Below the pieces are notes generated by a model. The model was not told the DNA's origin. It saw only the letters and a program-made list of their open reading frames with translations, and made no database searches. The position numbers and the translations under genes were made by a program. A stretch of DNA of 64,000 bases from NCBI GenBank assembly GCA_013373595.1, contig JABXHO010000027.1:1-64000 (forward strand). Direction: 5' to 3'. This DNA comes from Flavobacteriales bacterium. GTDB taxonomy: Bacteria; Bacteroidota; Bacteroidia; Flavobacteriales_D; Crocinitomicaceae. How positions within the stretch are numbered: the first letter of the stretch is position 1; each line of letters opens with the position of its first letter. Positions 51,661 to 59,902 of this stretch are shown piece after piece.

Positions 51661-52548
51661 ATGTGGATTTTCCAATTTTTTAAGCATGCACTGGGTGGGG
51701 CGTTCGATTATTTCTCAATACGGATAAAAGGGAGATTCGCGGCTTTTGCCATTCAATTGGTGCTTTCGTATTTGCTGGTAGGAGTGTTCACGTATATCAT
51801 TGCAATGCTTGCGAGTCCGCTGTTTTATGGTGGAAGTTTCTCTCTAAATATTATTTCGGTGGATGTTCTGTACGATTGGGCGTTACTCATCGACCCTGCG
51901 TGGACTGTAACGATGGTCGTTGCGGTCAATTTTTTGTTTCGAACGGATCTTTCCAACAAACGAATGAAGTTTGCTGATTTTTACAACAAGCGCACTTCCA
52001 CTTTTTGGTTTGAACTCTTTCTTGCCGTCTCTTTACTTACAATTCTTTTAATTATTTACCATAGAAATGATTTGTACTATCCGATTTCCTATGGGAATGA
52101 CCTAGACTTTTTATTGGGGCAAGGGTTTGGCGATAACATGGAGTTTCTTGGTCCATTAATCGAGAATTGGTTGTACTATATTTCTCTTTCCTTACCGATT
52201 ATTGCGATCGTTGTACTGGAAATTCGTGAGCGTAAACGAAATGGTGTCGTGTTAAAACATCCGATGTGGAAGATGTTGGTTGTTGCGATTATTCTCGGTT
52301 TCTTCGTTTCATGGTCAATGGATGCCTTTCTTCGTATGTTTGGAGATCTCGTGTTAACGCTTATTTATGCACCTTTTGAAATGATGGAAATCCCTATTAT
52401 TTTGGGAGTGCTGACAACTATTTTCTTTACAACTTTCAAGTTCATTGCACTATCTACAATATATCATTTTACCATTCAATACGGTACTCAAGAGAATAAA
52501 GAACGTGTGCTTTTTTCAGAAACTTCAGAAGACCTTTTAGATAATTAA
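51661..52548 (+). CDS. Polytopic membrane protein of unknown function
   Basis: A 295-residue protein with about six hydrophobic segments (around residues 22-45, 75-97, 115-137, 165-187, 200-222, 230-265). Features: FKHALGGAFDYFSIRIKGRFAAF at the N-terminus and an acidic C-terminal tail. No family recognised. First in a tightly packed run with the methyltransferase and pseudouridine synthase genes (4-bp and 7-bp gaps). Confidence 0.75.
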   Translation: MWIFQFFKHALGGAFDYFSIRIKGRFAAFAIQLVLSYLLVGVFTYIIAMLASPLFYGGSFSLNIISVDVLYDWALLIDPAWTVTMVVAVNFLFRTDLSNKRMKFADFYNKRTSTFWFELFLAVSLLTILLIIYHRNDLYYPISYGNDLDFLLGQGFGDNMEFLGPLIENWLYYISLSLPIIAIVVLEIRERKRNGVVLKHPMWKMLVVAIILGFFVSWSMDAFLRMFGDLVLTLIYAPFEMMEIPIILGVLTTIFFTTFKFIALSTIYHFTIQYGTQENKERVLFSETSEDLLDN

Positions 52549-52552
52549 TAGT

Positions 52553-53194
52553 ATGGAATTTATTTCACAAGAACTCGACGATTACGTGTGCGCTCATACC
52601 GAAAAAGAGCCTGAATTATTATACGAACTCAACCGAAGAACTCATTTGGAGGTATTGCAGCCCCGTATGTTGAGTGGTCAGTTTCAAGGGCGTGTGTTGA
52701 GCATGCTTTCTCACATGATTCGACCTAAAAACATCCTCGAAATTGGAACGTATACCGGATATTCTGCGCTGTGTTTGGCGGAAGGTATGCAAGAAGGAGG
52801 AAAGATTGTAACACTCGATAAAAATGAAGAACTCGAAGATTTAATCACTGAGTTTTTTGAACGCGCGGGCTTGGCGGAATCCATCGATTTTAGAGTGGGA
52901 AATGCCATGGAGATCGTCCCAACGCTCGAAGAGCAATTCGATTTGGTGTTTATCGATGCTGACAAACGAAATTATGGCAATTACTACGACATGGTGATCG
53001 ATAGAATGCCGTCGGGTGGATACATTTTATTGGATAATGTCTTATGGTCTGGTAAAGTGGTTGAAGAGGTAGATCCAAATGACATTGATACGGTTGAATT
53101 GATCGCCCTGAACAAGCGCTTGCAAGAAGATGATCGCGTGCAAAATGTGCTACTTCCTATTCGTGACGGATTGACGATACTCAGGAAAAAATAG
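52553..53194 (+). CDS. O-methyltransferase (class I SAM, COMT family)
   Basis: A 213-residue SAM-dependent methyltransferase: ILEIGTYTGYSAL (SAM-binding), VTLDKNEELEDL, DLVFIDADKRNYGNYYDMV (metal-binding Asp), ILLDNVLWSGKV. The family methylates hydroxyl groups of small molecules, often catechols or caffeoyl-CoA. Cytosolic. Substrate unknown. Co-transcribed with neighbours on both sides. Confidence 0.9.
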   Translation: MEFISQELDDYVCAHTEKEPELLYELNRRTHLEVLQPRMLSGQFQGRVLSMLSHMIRPKNILEIGTYTGYSALCLAEGMQEGGKIVTLDKNEELEDLITEFFERAGLAESIDFRVGNAMEIVPTLEEQFDLVFIDADKRNYGNYYDMVIDRMPSGGYILLDNVLWSGKVVEEVDPNDIDTVELIALNKRLQEDDRVQNVLLPIRDGLTILRKK

Positions 53195-53201
53195 GATCGA
53201 G

Positions 53202-53885
53202 TTGGAGTTAGACATTCTTTTCGAAGACGATTTCTTGGTCGCAATTCACAAACCTGCGGGACTACTCGTTCACCGAACGAAACTAGCGAAAGATGCCACC
53301 GAATTCGCCCTTCAAATTTTACGCGATCAGATTGATCACAAAGTGTTTCCTGTACACCGTTTGGATAGAAAAACGTCGGGCGTATTGCTTTTTGCGAAAG
53401 ACCAGGAAACCAATCGCATCATGCAAACTCAATTCATGGAACGTGAAGTTGGTAAACGCTATAAAGCAATTGTTCGCGGATGGACGGACGATGAAGGAAC
53501 CATCGATTATGCCTTAACGAATGAAAGCGGATCGGAACAGGAAGCCGTAACGCATTTCAAAACACTCCTTCGATCCGAAATTAATCTTCCCAATGGGAAA
53601 TTTTCAACCGCTCGATTTTCACTCGTCGAATTGAATCCAGAAACGGGACGCATGCACCAATTGCGCAAACACCTCGCACATATTTTTCATCCGATTATTG
53701 GCGATCGTCCGCACGGTTGCAACAAACAAAACAAGCTGTTCAAAGAACACTTTTCCATGATGGAAATGATGCTACATGCCGAAAAGCTCACATTTAAGCA
53801 CCCGAAGAGTGGGGGCGATATATTAATACAGTCGACCATTCGAGGTGAGTTTAAGCGAATGTTATTAGAGTTGCATCTCGATTAG
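53202..53885 (+). CDS. RluA-family pseudouridine synthase (TruC-like)
   Basis: A 227-residue enzyme that converts uridine to pseudouridine in RNA. Catalytic Asp55 in HRLDRKTSG, plus VAIHKPAGLLVHR at the N-terminus and GRMHQLRKHLAHIFHPIIGD. No S4 domain. Length and HRLDR context fit TruC (tRNA U65) better than RluA/C/D, but the target is not certain. Starts with a TTG at 53202, 7 bp after the methyltransferase stop; no ATG is available before the core. Confidence 0.88.
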   Translation: MELDILFEDDFLVAIHKPAGLLVHRTKLAKDATEFALQILRDQIDHKVFPVHRLDRKTSGVLLFAKDQETNRIMQTQFMEREVGKRYKAIVRGWTDDEGTIDYALTNESGSEQEAVTHFKTLLRSEINLPNGKFSTARFSLVELNPETGRMHQLRKHLAHIFHPIIGDRPHGCNKQNKLFKEHFSMMEMMLHAEKLTFKHPKSGGDILIQSTIRGEFKRMLLELHLD

Positions 53886-54090
53886 TTGGGCGTTTTTACG
53901 CGCTCTTCGTTCCTATCTTTTCTCGTTCCTTAAAAAAGGATATCCACTGCGATCCCGAACGCGAAATTTCCATAACAACCCTCAATCTTCTGCCCAGACG
54001 AAGGGCGATAGCTTTACGAAAAGAGAGAACTGTGGTGCTTAACCGTGCGCGTAATCTTTAAATCCTTCAATCTCTCAATGCGTCATGAAA

Positions 54091-54891
54091 TCAAAGAATC
54101 CCTGCAATCATCAATCCGCCCATCACAAAGAGCAGAACCCCAACCAAACGCTGGACACCCACAATGGTTGTTTTTTCAATCAGCCGTTTTCCTACGAAGG
54201 TGCCGACAAAGGCAAATACAATTCCAACGATGAGTAACATTTTTCCATCAGACAAGGAAGCTGCTAAGTTTATTTCCTTTGATGAACCAATGGAAAATAG
54301 TCCGAGGTAAACGGGGATTCTCGAAATATCAATTACAAGCGAAATAGCATTGGAAGTTCCAACAAATTGTTTTTTATCCAAACCTGATTTCGATAGAAAC
54401 GCTGCTCGAAATGCGCCTTGATGTCCTGAAACACCTCCGAAAAATCCACTTAACAACCCACCGAGCGGCAAGTGCTTTTCATCGACTTGCAAATTGCTGT
54501 ATTTTGGGCTCAAATCAAACCACGCGAAAAAGATCATCAACGAACCGACAATGATGTTGAGGTAGGTCATTTCGAAGGTTTTTTCTCCAATGGAGTAGGA
54601 GTGAATGGGAGCATATCCTGTAACTTCTGCAAGAAGAAGTCCACCGAAAACGGCTGCAATCATTGCGGGAATTCCAAATCGTAGAAAGGTTTGAAGGTGA
54701 ATAAATTTCCGTACCAATAAGAATTTAAACAGGTTGTTGGACAAGTGGACGATTGCTGTAGCTCCTACTGCGACTTCAATATCAAAGAAGAGAGCGAAAA
54801 CGGGGAGCATAATGGTTCCTAATCCAAACCCCGAAAAGAATGTGAGGCTGGCTCCAATGAGCACAGCGATGGCAACGATGATGTATTCCAT
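54091..54891 (-). CDS. TauE/SafE (TSUP) family transporter
   Basis: A 266-residue membrane protein with about eight helices: LIGASLTFFSGFGLGTIMLPVFALFF at the N-terminus and GLLSGFFGGVSGHQGAFRAAFL, the repeated G-rich TSUP motifs. Sulfite, sulfoacetate or other anion export or import is possible. It is flanked by intergenic sequence on both sides. Confidence 0.87.
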   Translation of the reverse strand: MEYIIVAIAVLIGASLTFFSGFGLGTIMLPVFALFFDIEVAVGATAIVHLSNNLFKFLLVRKFIHLQTFLRFGIPAMIAAVFGGLLLAEVTGYAPIHSYSIGEKTFEMTYLNIIVGSLMIFFAWFDLSPKYSNLQVDEKHLPLGGLLSGFFGGVSGHQGAFRAAFLSKSGLDKKQFVGTSNAISLVIDISRIPVYLGLFSIGSSKEINLAASLSDGKMLLIVGIVFAFVGTFVGKRLIEKTTIVGVQRLVGVLLFVMGGLMIAGIL

Positions 54892-54968
54892 ACAGCAAAA
54901 AAACGGAAAAAGCAGGCAAACTTTGTTACGGAAGTATTATTTTTTGCCCTCATTAAATAGATAAAGCA

Positions 54969-55988
54969 ATGATCGATTTTCGAAGTGATACCGTAACCAA
55001 ACCGTCTGAAGCGATGAGAGACGCCATGTTGTCTGCCCCAGTAGGAGATGATGTTTTTGCAGAAGATCCTACGATCAATGAGCTACAGGAATATGCAGCC
55101 GATTTGTTTGGAATGGAAGCAGCGCTCTATTGTTCTTCGGGGACGCAAACAAACCAAATTGCAATCAACGTTCATGTAACACCAGGAGGAGAGGTGATCA
55201 CGCACAAAGAAAGTCATGTCTATAAATACGAAGGTGGTGGAATTGCTCGAAATTCGGGCGCTTCCGTGCGACTATTAGAAGGGAATCGTGGACGAATCTC
55301 TGTGCATCAAATAGCGCAATGGATCAATAATCCAGATGATGTACATTATCCACTCACACAACTAATTTCACTCGAAGATACGTCCAACAGAGGCGGTGGA
55401 GCGATTTACGATTTCAATGAAATCAAAAAGATTCGAAAGTTCTGCTTGGAACAAGGGCTTCCTCTTCACCTTGACGGAGCGCGCTTGATGAATGCTATGG
55501 TAGAGAACGGAATTGACATCAAAGAATATGCTTCGCAATTCGATTCGATATCATTGTGCCTCTCCAAGGGATTAGGTGCTCCTGTTGGTTCCTTGTTGAT
55601 TGGCTCGAAGGATTTTATCAAAAAGTCGCACCGTGTTCGAAAAGTATTCGGAGGTGGAATGCGTCAAGCAGGAATTATTGCAGCTGGTGGATTGTACGCG
55701 TTGAAGAATAATGTTGAAAGGTTGAGAGAGGATCACGAAAATGCGCGAGCATTGGAAGCGGCATTCAACGAAATGGATTGGGTAGATAGCGTAATGGGCG
55801 TGGAAACAAATATTGTTGTCGTCCTTTTAAAGGATGCTGATGCACGCGACGCCATTATCTCGAAATTTCATGAAGCGGGGATGGCACCCATGGCATTCGG
55901 TCCTGGAATGATTCGTTTTGTAACACATTTAGACATTTCCAAAAGCGATATTGACAAAACGATTTCATTTATTCGCTCGTTGAAGTAG
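54969..55988 (+). CDS. ltaE: Low-specificity L-threonine aldolase
   Basis: PLP enzyme cleaving threonine or allo-threonine to glycine and acetaldehyde. 339 residues. MIDFRSDTVTKP at the N-terminus, LHLDGARLMNAM, and the PLP lysine Lys200 in SLCLSKGLGAPVGS. Gene starts 77 bp after the divergent TauE gene. Isolated from other amino-acid genes. Confidence 0.93.
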   Translation: MIDFRSDTVTKPSEAMRDAMLSAPVGDDVFAEDPTINELQEYAADLFGMEAALYCSSGTQTNQIAINVHVTPGGEVITHKESHVYKYEGGGIARNSGASVRLLEGNRGRISVHQIAQWINNPDDVHYPLTQLISLEDTSNRGGGAIYDFNEIKKIRKFCLEQGLPLHLDGARLMNAMVENGIDIKEYASQFDSISLCLSKGLGAPVGSLLIGSKDFIKKSHRVRKVFGGGMRQAGIIAAGGLYALKNNVERLREDHENARALEAAFNEMDWVDSVMGVETNIVVVLLKDADARDAIISKFHEAGMAPMAFGPGMIRFVTHLDISKSDIDKTISFIRSLK

Positions 55989-55998
55989 AGAAAGGAAA

Positions 55999-56733
55999 TT
56001 AATCCTCCTCAACTCTCATGGGCGGCGGAGGTGGTGGAATCGGAGGAAGAGAAGTCCTCTCAGATGGCTCCTTACGTGTTGGTTCAGTAACCGGGAAAAG
56101 TGGTTCCCCTTCTAGAACATAGGCATGCGGAAGAACCATTTCGAAGCGCTCGGGCTTCGGAGGAGTGGAATTGACAGTTGTTGCGGTATATTTTACATCG
56201 GCAATGTCCATGGGGAGCGTAAATTCTAAACAGGTTCCAGCGATTTCAGTGGGAATAGGTAGCAAATTCCCTCCGAGTTCAATATCTGTGCAAAACCATG
56301 CCTCATATGGGATACCAGCGAGTTCGTACGTTGCCAAGTGACAAGGATAGCTTGCAATCACCTTGATGGTGTCAAAATTAAATGATAAACTATCAAATAT
56401 AAAGACCTCTAAATCTTCGTAGAGAACCGTCTTTGCCTTCTTATTTGAGCCAAACCGTTCTAAATACAACACCCATTCTTTCTCCTTTTTATATGTGACA
56501 TTCAAATTATATGCAATCGTTGCCAAGAAATCAATTTCTAAATGGGTAGAGTCGAAATAAATCTTTCCTAAAACTCCTTGCGTGTTTTGTCGTTCGAATG
56601 GGATTTCAATTTGGTAGTTTTCTGCATCATACATGTGGGTGACACGCCCAGAGAATTCAATAGAGCCGACGCGAACTTGTCCAATTGAACAATAAGAAAT
56701 AATTGAGAAAAGTATGAGGGATAATGACTTCAT
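55999..56733 (-). CDS. Secreted protein with proline-rich C-terminus
   Basis: A 244-residue protein with signal peptide ending CSIGQ (residue 19). The middle is beta-rich, with ATYELAGIPYEAWFCTDIELGGNLLPIP reminiscent of GLPGLI-type secreted proteins, which is only a weak resemblance. The last 35 residues include IPPPPPPM and charged residues. No catalytic motif. Convergent with ltaE with a 10-bp gap. Confidence 0.7.
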   Translation of the reverse strand: MKSLSLILFSIISYCSIGQVRVGSIEFSGRVTHMYDAENYQIEIPFERQNTQGVLGKIYFDSTHLEIDFLATIAYNLNVTYKKEKEWVLYLERFGSNKKAKTVLYEDLEVFIFDSLSFNFDTIKVIASYPCHLATYELAGIPYEAWFCTDIELGGNLLPIPTEIAGTCLEFTLPMDIADVKYTATTVNSTPPKPERFEMVLPHAYVLEGEPLFPVTEPTRKEPSERTSLPPIPPPPPPMRVEED

Positions 56734-56867
56734 TGAGGTAAAAGTAACATTTCGATGACAGTTTTCATCTCTGATGCTTAATTTCCGTAGTCATTCAATT
56801 CTTCTTCACTATCTTTACTACAAATAATTGTGACGAGATTCCATCATCGTGATTTACAACAAGCAAC

Positions 56868-57506
56868 ATGAAAATGAGTTGGATGAAATACATAGCCGTT
56901 TTCGTGATTAGTTCCGTACTGATCGCTTGTTCCTCCGAGAAGAAGGAGGAAATCAAGGATTTGGGCGAAATATTGCCCAAATCGGAGCGCAGCTATGACG
57001 AACCAGACGAAGAACAAACGAATGATTCAGATACACTTTCTGCCTATCAAGAACGTTTTTCTGAAATTGGCGTACTGGATAGCATTTTGCCTTACGATGA
57101 AGATTTGTTTCCAGATCGGGTAGGACCAGAAAAGATGGAAAAACTTCGACTTTTTGTGGGAGACGAGGAAGTGGTATTTGCGCGGTGGACTTTTGCAGAT
57201 TCTACCTTGGTAACGAATGCATTGTTTAACTGGTTCGATTGTTTTGGACCCAAGTGCAAGTTCATTCGAATAGGAGAAGAAAAGAACCTTCAAGTAAATT
57301 CATTTCAGATTTTCATGAATGATACAGCATTGGTCTATATCGAATCGCCTGCAAAGATTGATTCAAAAAGATGGGACGCCTATTTTGAAGGAAAAAACTA
57401 CGAACTCGACTGGAATTACCGATTGGAGCAATCGCGTTACGGAAAAGTTCGGTGGTACAATTACATGGATAAAAAGAAAACACGCATACAAAACGAAGCA
57501 TTATGA
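56868..57506 (+). CDS. Lipoprotein of unknown function
   Basis: A 212-residue protein with a clear lipobox VLIAC (Cys21 of the long form; the start could also be the ATG at 56883). A low-complexity acidic linker (SYDEPDEEQTNDSD) follows, then a globular domain with two tryptophan/cysteine patches (FNWFDCFGPKCK). No recognised family. Overlaps the next gene by 4 bp (ATGA), so the two are translationally coupled. Confidence 0.75.
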   Translation: MKMSWMKYIAVFVISSVLIACSSEKKEEIKDLGEILPKSERSYDEPDEEQTNDSDTLSAYQERFSEIGVLDSILPYDEDLFPDRVGPEKMEKLRLFVGDEEVVFARWTFADSTLVTNALFNWFDCFGPKCKFIRIGEEKNLQVNSFQIFMNDTALVYIESPAKIDSKRWDAYFEGKNYELDWNYRLEQSRYGKVRWYNYMDKKKTRIQNEAL

Positions 57507-57802
57507 ACATATTAGACCGAGGATTCATTATCGTTCGACCGAAACAAGCTTTTGTCGACTGGGCAAATCAACAAGACGATGAATTTCAAATTGATCTCGA
57601 TGCCGAACCTTCGGTTTATTTGATTGAAGAAGACTTTTTTGAAGTGGAGCCAATTATCGAGCGTCACTATAAAATGATTTTCGAATGCGAATTGGTGGCC
57701 GTTTCTGATAATGAAGAAGGTTTTCCTGAAATCAAAATGGACGTTTTCAAAGAATGGTTCTCATTGGAGGTAGGCTCCACAGTGGTTGATTTGGAAGAGT
57801 AG
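57503..57802 (+). CDS. Conserved hypothetical cytosolic protein
   Basis: A 99-residue acidic protein: DRGFIIVRPKQAFVDWANQQ at the start, then VYLIEEDFFEVEPIIERHY and EIKMDVFKEWFSLEVGSTVVD. No signal or membrane segment. I have seen similar short proteins in Bacteroidota and Proteobacteria without a function (recollection). Coupled to the lipoprotein gene by a 4-bp overlap. Confidence 0.75.
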   Translation: MNILDRGFIIVRPKQAFVDWANQQDDEFQIDLDAEPSVYLIEEDFFEVEPIIERHYKMIFECELVAVSDNEEGFPEIKMDVFKEWFSLEVGSTVVDLEE

Positions 57803-57858
57803 TTTCTGACTTCGGAATTTACTTCGATAATCCAACACCGTGCAGCAGCACCGCAGGT

Positions 57859-57897
57859 AATCTGAAAATCTAACAATCTGAATATCCGAAAATCGAA
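57859..57897. repeat. Short-period intergenic sequence (AATCTGAAA / AATCCG type)
   Basis: A run of near-repeats of 9-10 bp built on A(A)TCTGA/ATCCGAA between two convergent genes. It is similar in flavour to the CGACTATC run at 58381. Confidence 0.35.
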
Positions 57898-58350
57898 CTA
57901 ACACTGATCAATTAAAACGGCATTGTAGTAATTCGGATCAGTAGAAACATCTTGCGTGACCCAATTCGGTTTCGTGAAGGTTTCATCTTCGGATTCAACT
58001 TCTAATTCGGCGAGAATCAACCCTTCGAGTTTCCCGTGAAATTCGTCTACTTCCCATACCTTTCCGTCAACCATTACTTCGTAGCGGTGCTTACGGATAT
58101 GCTTTTCCGTGAAAAGGTCAATCATTGCTTCAGCGTCGGAAACTGGAATCTCATACTCAAATTCAGTTCGGGTAATTCCTGTAGTTTTTCCCTTAATGGT
58201 TAGGTAACCGCGTTCCCCTTTGATGCGGACACGCACCGTCGAATCCTCACTTTTGGAAATATATCCTTGCACAATCAACTCAGGTGTCGGCTTTTCTGCC
58301 TTTTCCCAAATCACTCGATCCACCAAAAACTTATATTCAATCTCCTTCAT
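57898..58350 (-). CDS. CYTH domain protein
   Basis: A 150-residue triphosphate tunnel protein with the ExExK signature EIEYK (E3, E5, K7) at the N-terminus; I use the ATG at 58350 rather than 58362. Downstream tunnel residues: RVRIKGERGYLTIKGKTTG, RTEFEYEIP, EVDEFHGKLEGLILAELEVE. Family members are inorganic triphosphatases or adenylate cyclases of class IV. A triphosphatase is the more likely role here. Confidence 0.88.
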   Translation of the reverse strand: MKEIEYKFLVDRVIWEKAEKPTPELIVQGYISKSEDSTVRVRIKGERGYLTIKGKTTGITRTEFEYEIPVSDAEAMIDLFTEKHIRKHRYEVMVDGKVWEVDEFHGKLEGLILAELEVESEDETFTKPNWVTQDVSTDPNYYNAVLIDQC

Positions 58351-58380
58351 ACAATCCTTCAATTTTTTTTCTTGATTTTC

Positions 58381-58412
58381 CGACTATCCGACTATCCGAC
58401 TATCCGACTATC
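58381..58412. repeat. Four tandem copies of CGACTATC
   Basis: Four exact 8-bp copies in a row between the CYTH gene and the next gene. It could arise by slippage; too short to call a regulatory array. Confidence 0.75.
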
Positions 58413-58488
58413 TAGCGCTCCAGTCAACCTTTGGTTTGGACATTCATAAAATCGGAAAATCTAAGAGCGCAGCGATCCAAAAATCCAA

Positions 58489-58908
58489 TTATCCTACAGC
58501 TCCCACAAAACCAAATTTCTTCCCCGACTTTCGCAAGGTCAATGGCACTTCAATGACTGTTTCGCCAGATTTTACGTGAAAAATATATTCCCATTCGTTC
58601 TCGCCACGTTCAAACACATCTTGAATTTCAATGTTGTCAATTTCATCAAGCTTCAAATTGACCCACTTTCCCGTAGAAATATCTGATCCGCCAAATAACT
58701 CGTTTACGAACTGATCTTTGTTTCCATCCAAAAATGCAATTTGCTCCTTGCGATAGCCTTTGTCCATGCATTTGATCACTTTCTTTTCTTGGTGATTAAC
58801 GACGGCTGTATAAAACTTATTAACGAAGTCAATCGCCTTTGTATCTATCTCTTGTGCTTGTGTGCCAAGTCCGAAGAAGATGAATAAAATGAGTGCCAGG
58901 TATTTCAT
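58489..58908 (-). CDS. Small secreted protein of unknown function
   Basis: A 139-residue protein from the ATG at 58908, with a signal peptide ending GTQAQ (residue 19). The rest is a compact alpha/beta-like domain with FVNKFYTAVVNHQEKKVIKCMDKGY and VFERGENEWEYIFHVKSGETVIEVPLTLRK. The pattern (helix, then a strand pair) resembles NTF2-like folds, a guess only. Divergent from the next gene. Confidence 0.7.
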   Translation of the reverse strand: MKYLALILFIFFGLGTQAQEIDTKAIDFVNKFYTAVVNHQEKKVIKCMDKGYRKEQIAFLDGNKDQFVNELFGGSDISTGKWVNLKLDEIDNIEIQDVFERGENEWEYIFHVKSGETVIEVPLTLRKSGKKFGFVGAVG

Positions 58909-58968
58909 AATAGCCAAGTTACCAATTTGCGTCAAATTTCACGTGATCATTCCTTATATTCGCACTTG

Positions 58969-59862
58969 ATGCAGTTGAAAATTACAGAACGGAAGGACCT
59001 AGATGTCGAAAAGTGGGACGCCTTGGTGAGTCGAACAGGTACAACTGCTATTTTTTCCTACTCTTTTTATCTCGATGCGGTTGCCGAAAATTGGTGTGTG
59101 ATTACAAATGATGATTACACTGTTGGCTTGGCACTTCCGTACACAGTTCGTGCGAGACGAAAGATTTTGTACACGCCCATTTTTGTCAGTTACCTTGAGT
59201 TAATGGGAAAGGTCGACAATGAGTTGCTTCAAACAGTGATTCTCAAATTTTTTAAAACGGTTGAAATCGAGCTGCGAAGTGCTGTGCTCGGAGCGCCCCA
59301 AGAGATGTTTGTGACGCAATTGTTGAATCCAGAAAAAAAGCGAAAGGGACAAGTCAATCGGATGTTGAACAAAGCCAAGCGCGCGAACTTGGAAGTCGTA
59401 ATGACAGATGATTGGCAAAAAGTATTTGGCGTAGTAAGTTCTGAATTGAAAGGGAAGTTCTCTGGCATGACGGAGATTTCACTCCAACGATTGAAAAAAG
59501 CGTACAGCAATGCACATGATCAAAAACGACTCAAGACCTTCGAAGTTCAGCTAGAAAACGAATGTGTGGGCGGGATTGTTTGTATCGAAGCAAACGGACA
59601 ATTGCTCTATTCGAAAGGTGCGTGTATAGCAGAAGCGAGAGATAACGGTGGAATGTATGCCGCTATCGATGCGGCCATTGGGTATGCAAACGAACAGAAT
59701 TTAGTCTTCGATTTCGGAGGTTCACGCGTGGAAGGTGTGCGCCGCTTCAATTATGCGTTTGGTGGTGAAGACATCGAATACGCGAGTTATCGCATCGATC
59801 GGAGTCCACGCTGGTTTCGTTGGGTGCGAAGATTGAAAAAACGTTGGGGTAAAAAGTCATAA
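58969..59862 (+). CDS. GNAT/FemAB-like N-acyltransferase
   Basis: A 297-residue cytosolic protein from the ATG at 58969 (the frame is open to 58927). Two GNAT-like halves, as in FemAB-type aminoacyl or acetyl transferases: MQLKITERKDLDVEKWDALV at the N-terminus; VGGIVCIEANGQLLYSKGACI, NGGMYAAIDAAIGYANEQNLVFDFGGSRVEGVRRF in the C-terminal half. The Y.A...A..YA....FDFGGS motif is typical. Basic C-terminus. It lies 40 bp ahead of the sugar-nucleotide gene, which suggests envelope biosynthesis. Confidence 0.82.
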   Translation: MQLKITERKDLDVEKWDALVSRTGTTAIFSYSFYLDAVAENWCVITNDDYTVGLALPYTVRARRKILYTPIFVSYLELMGKVDNELLQTVILKFFKTVEIELRSAVLGAPQEMFVTQLLNPEKKRKGQVNRMLNKAKRANLEVVMTDDWQKVFGVVSSELKGKFSGMTEISLQRLKKAYSNAHDQKRLKTFEVQLENECVGGIVCIEANGQLLYSKGACIAEARDNGGMYAAIDAAIGYANEQNLVFDFGGSRVEGVRRFNYAFGGEDIEYASYRIDRSPRWFRWVRRLKKRWGKKS

Positions 59863-59891
59863 TGATACCTAAGCCTATGAACTCAAATTCG

Positions 59892-59899
59892 TACTTTTG
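59892..59899 (+). promoter_or_regulatory. Candidate -7 box (TACTTTTG)
   Basis: Exact consensus, only 3 bases before the ATG at 59903. No -33 box seen; may be chance. Confidence 0.3.
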
Positions 59900-59902
59900 A
59901 AC

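Noticed and set aside
58381-58412. CRISPR-like array
   Set aside because: The repeat unit is only 8 bp with no spacers and there are no cas genes.
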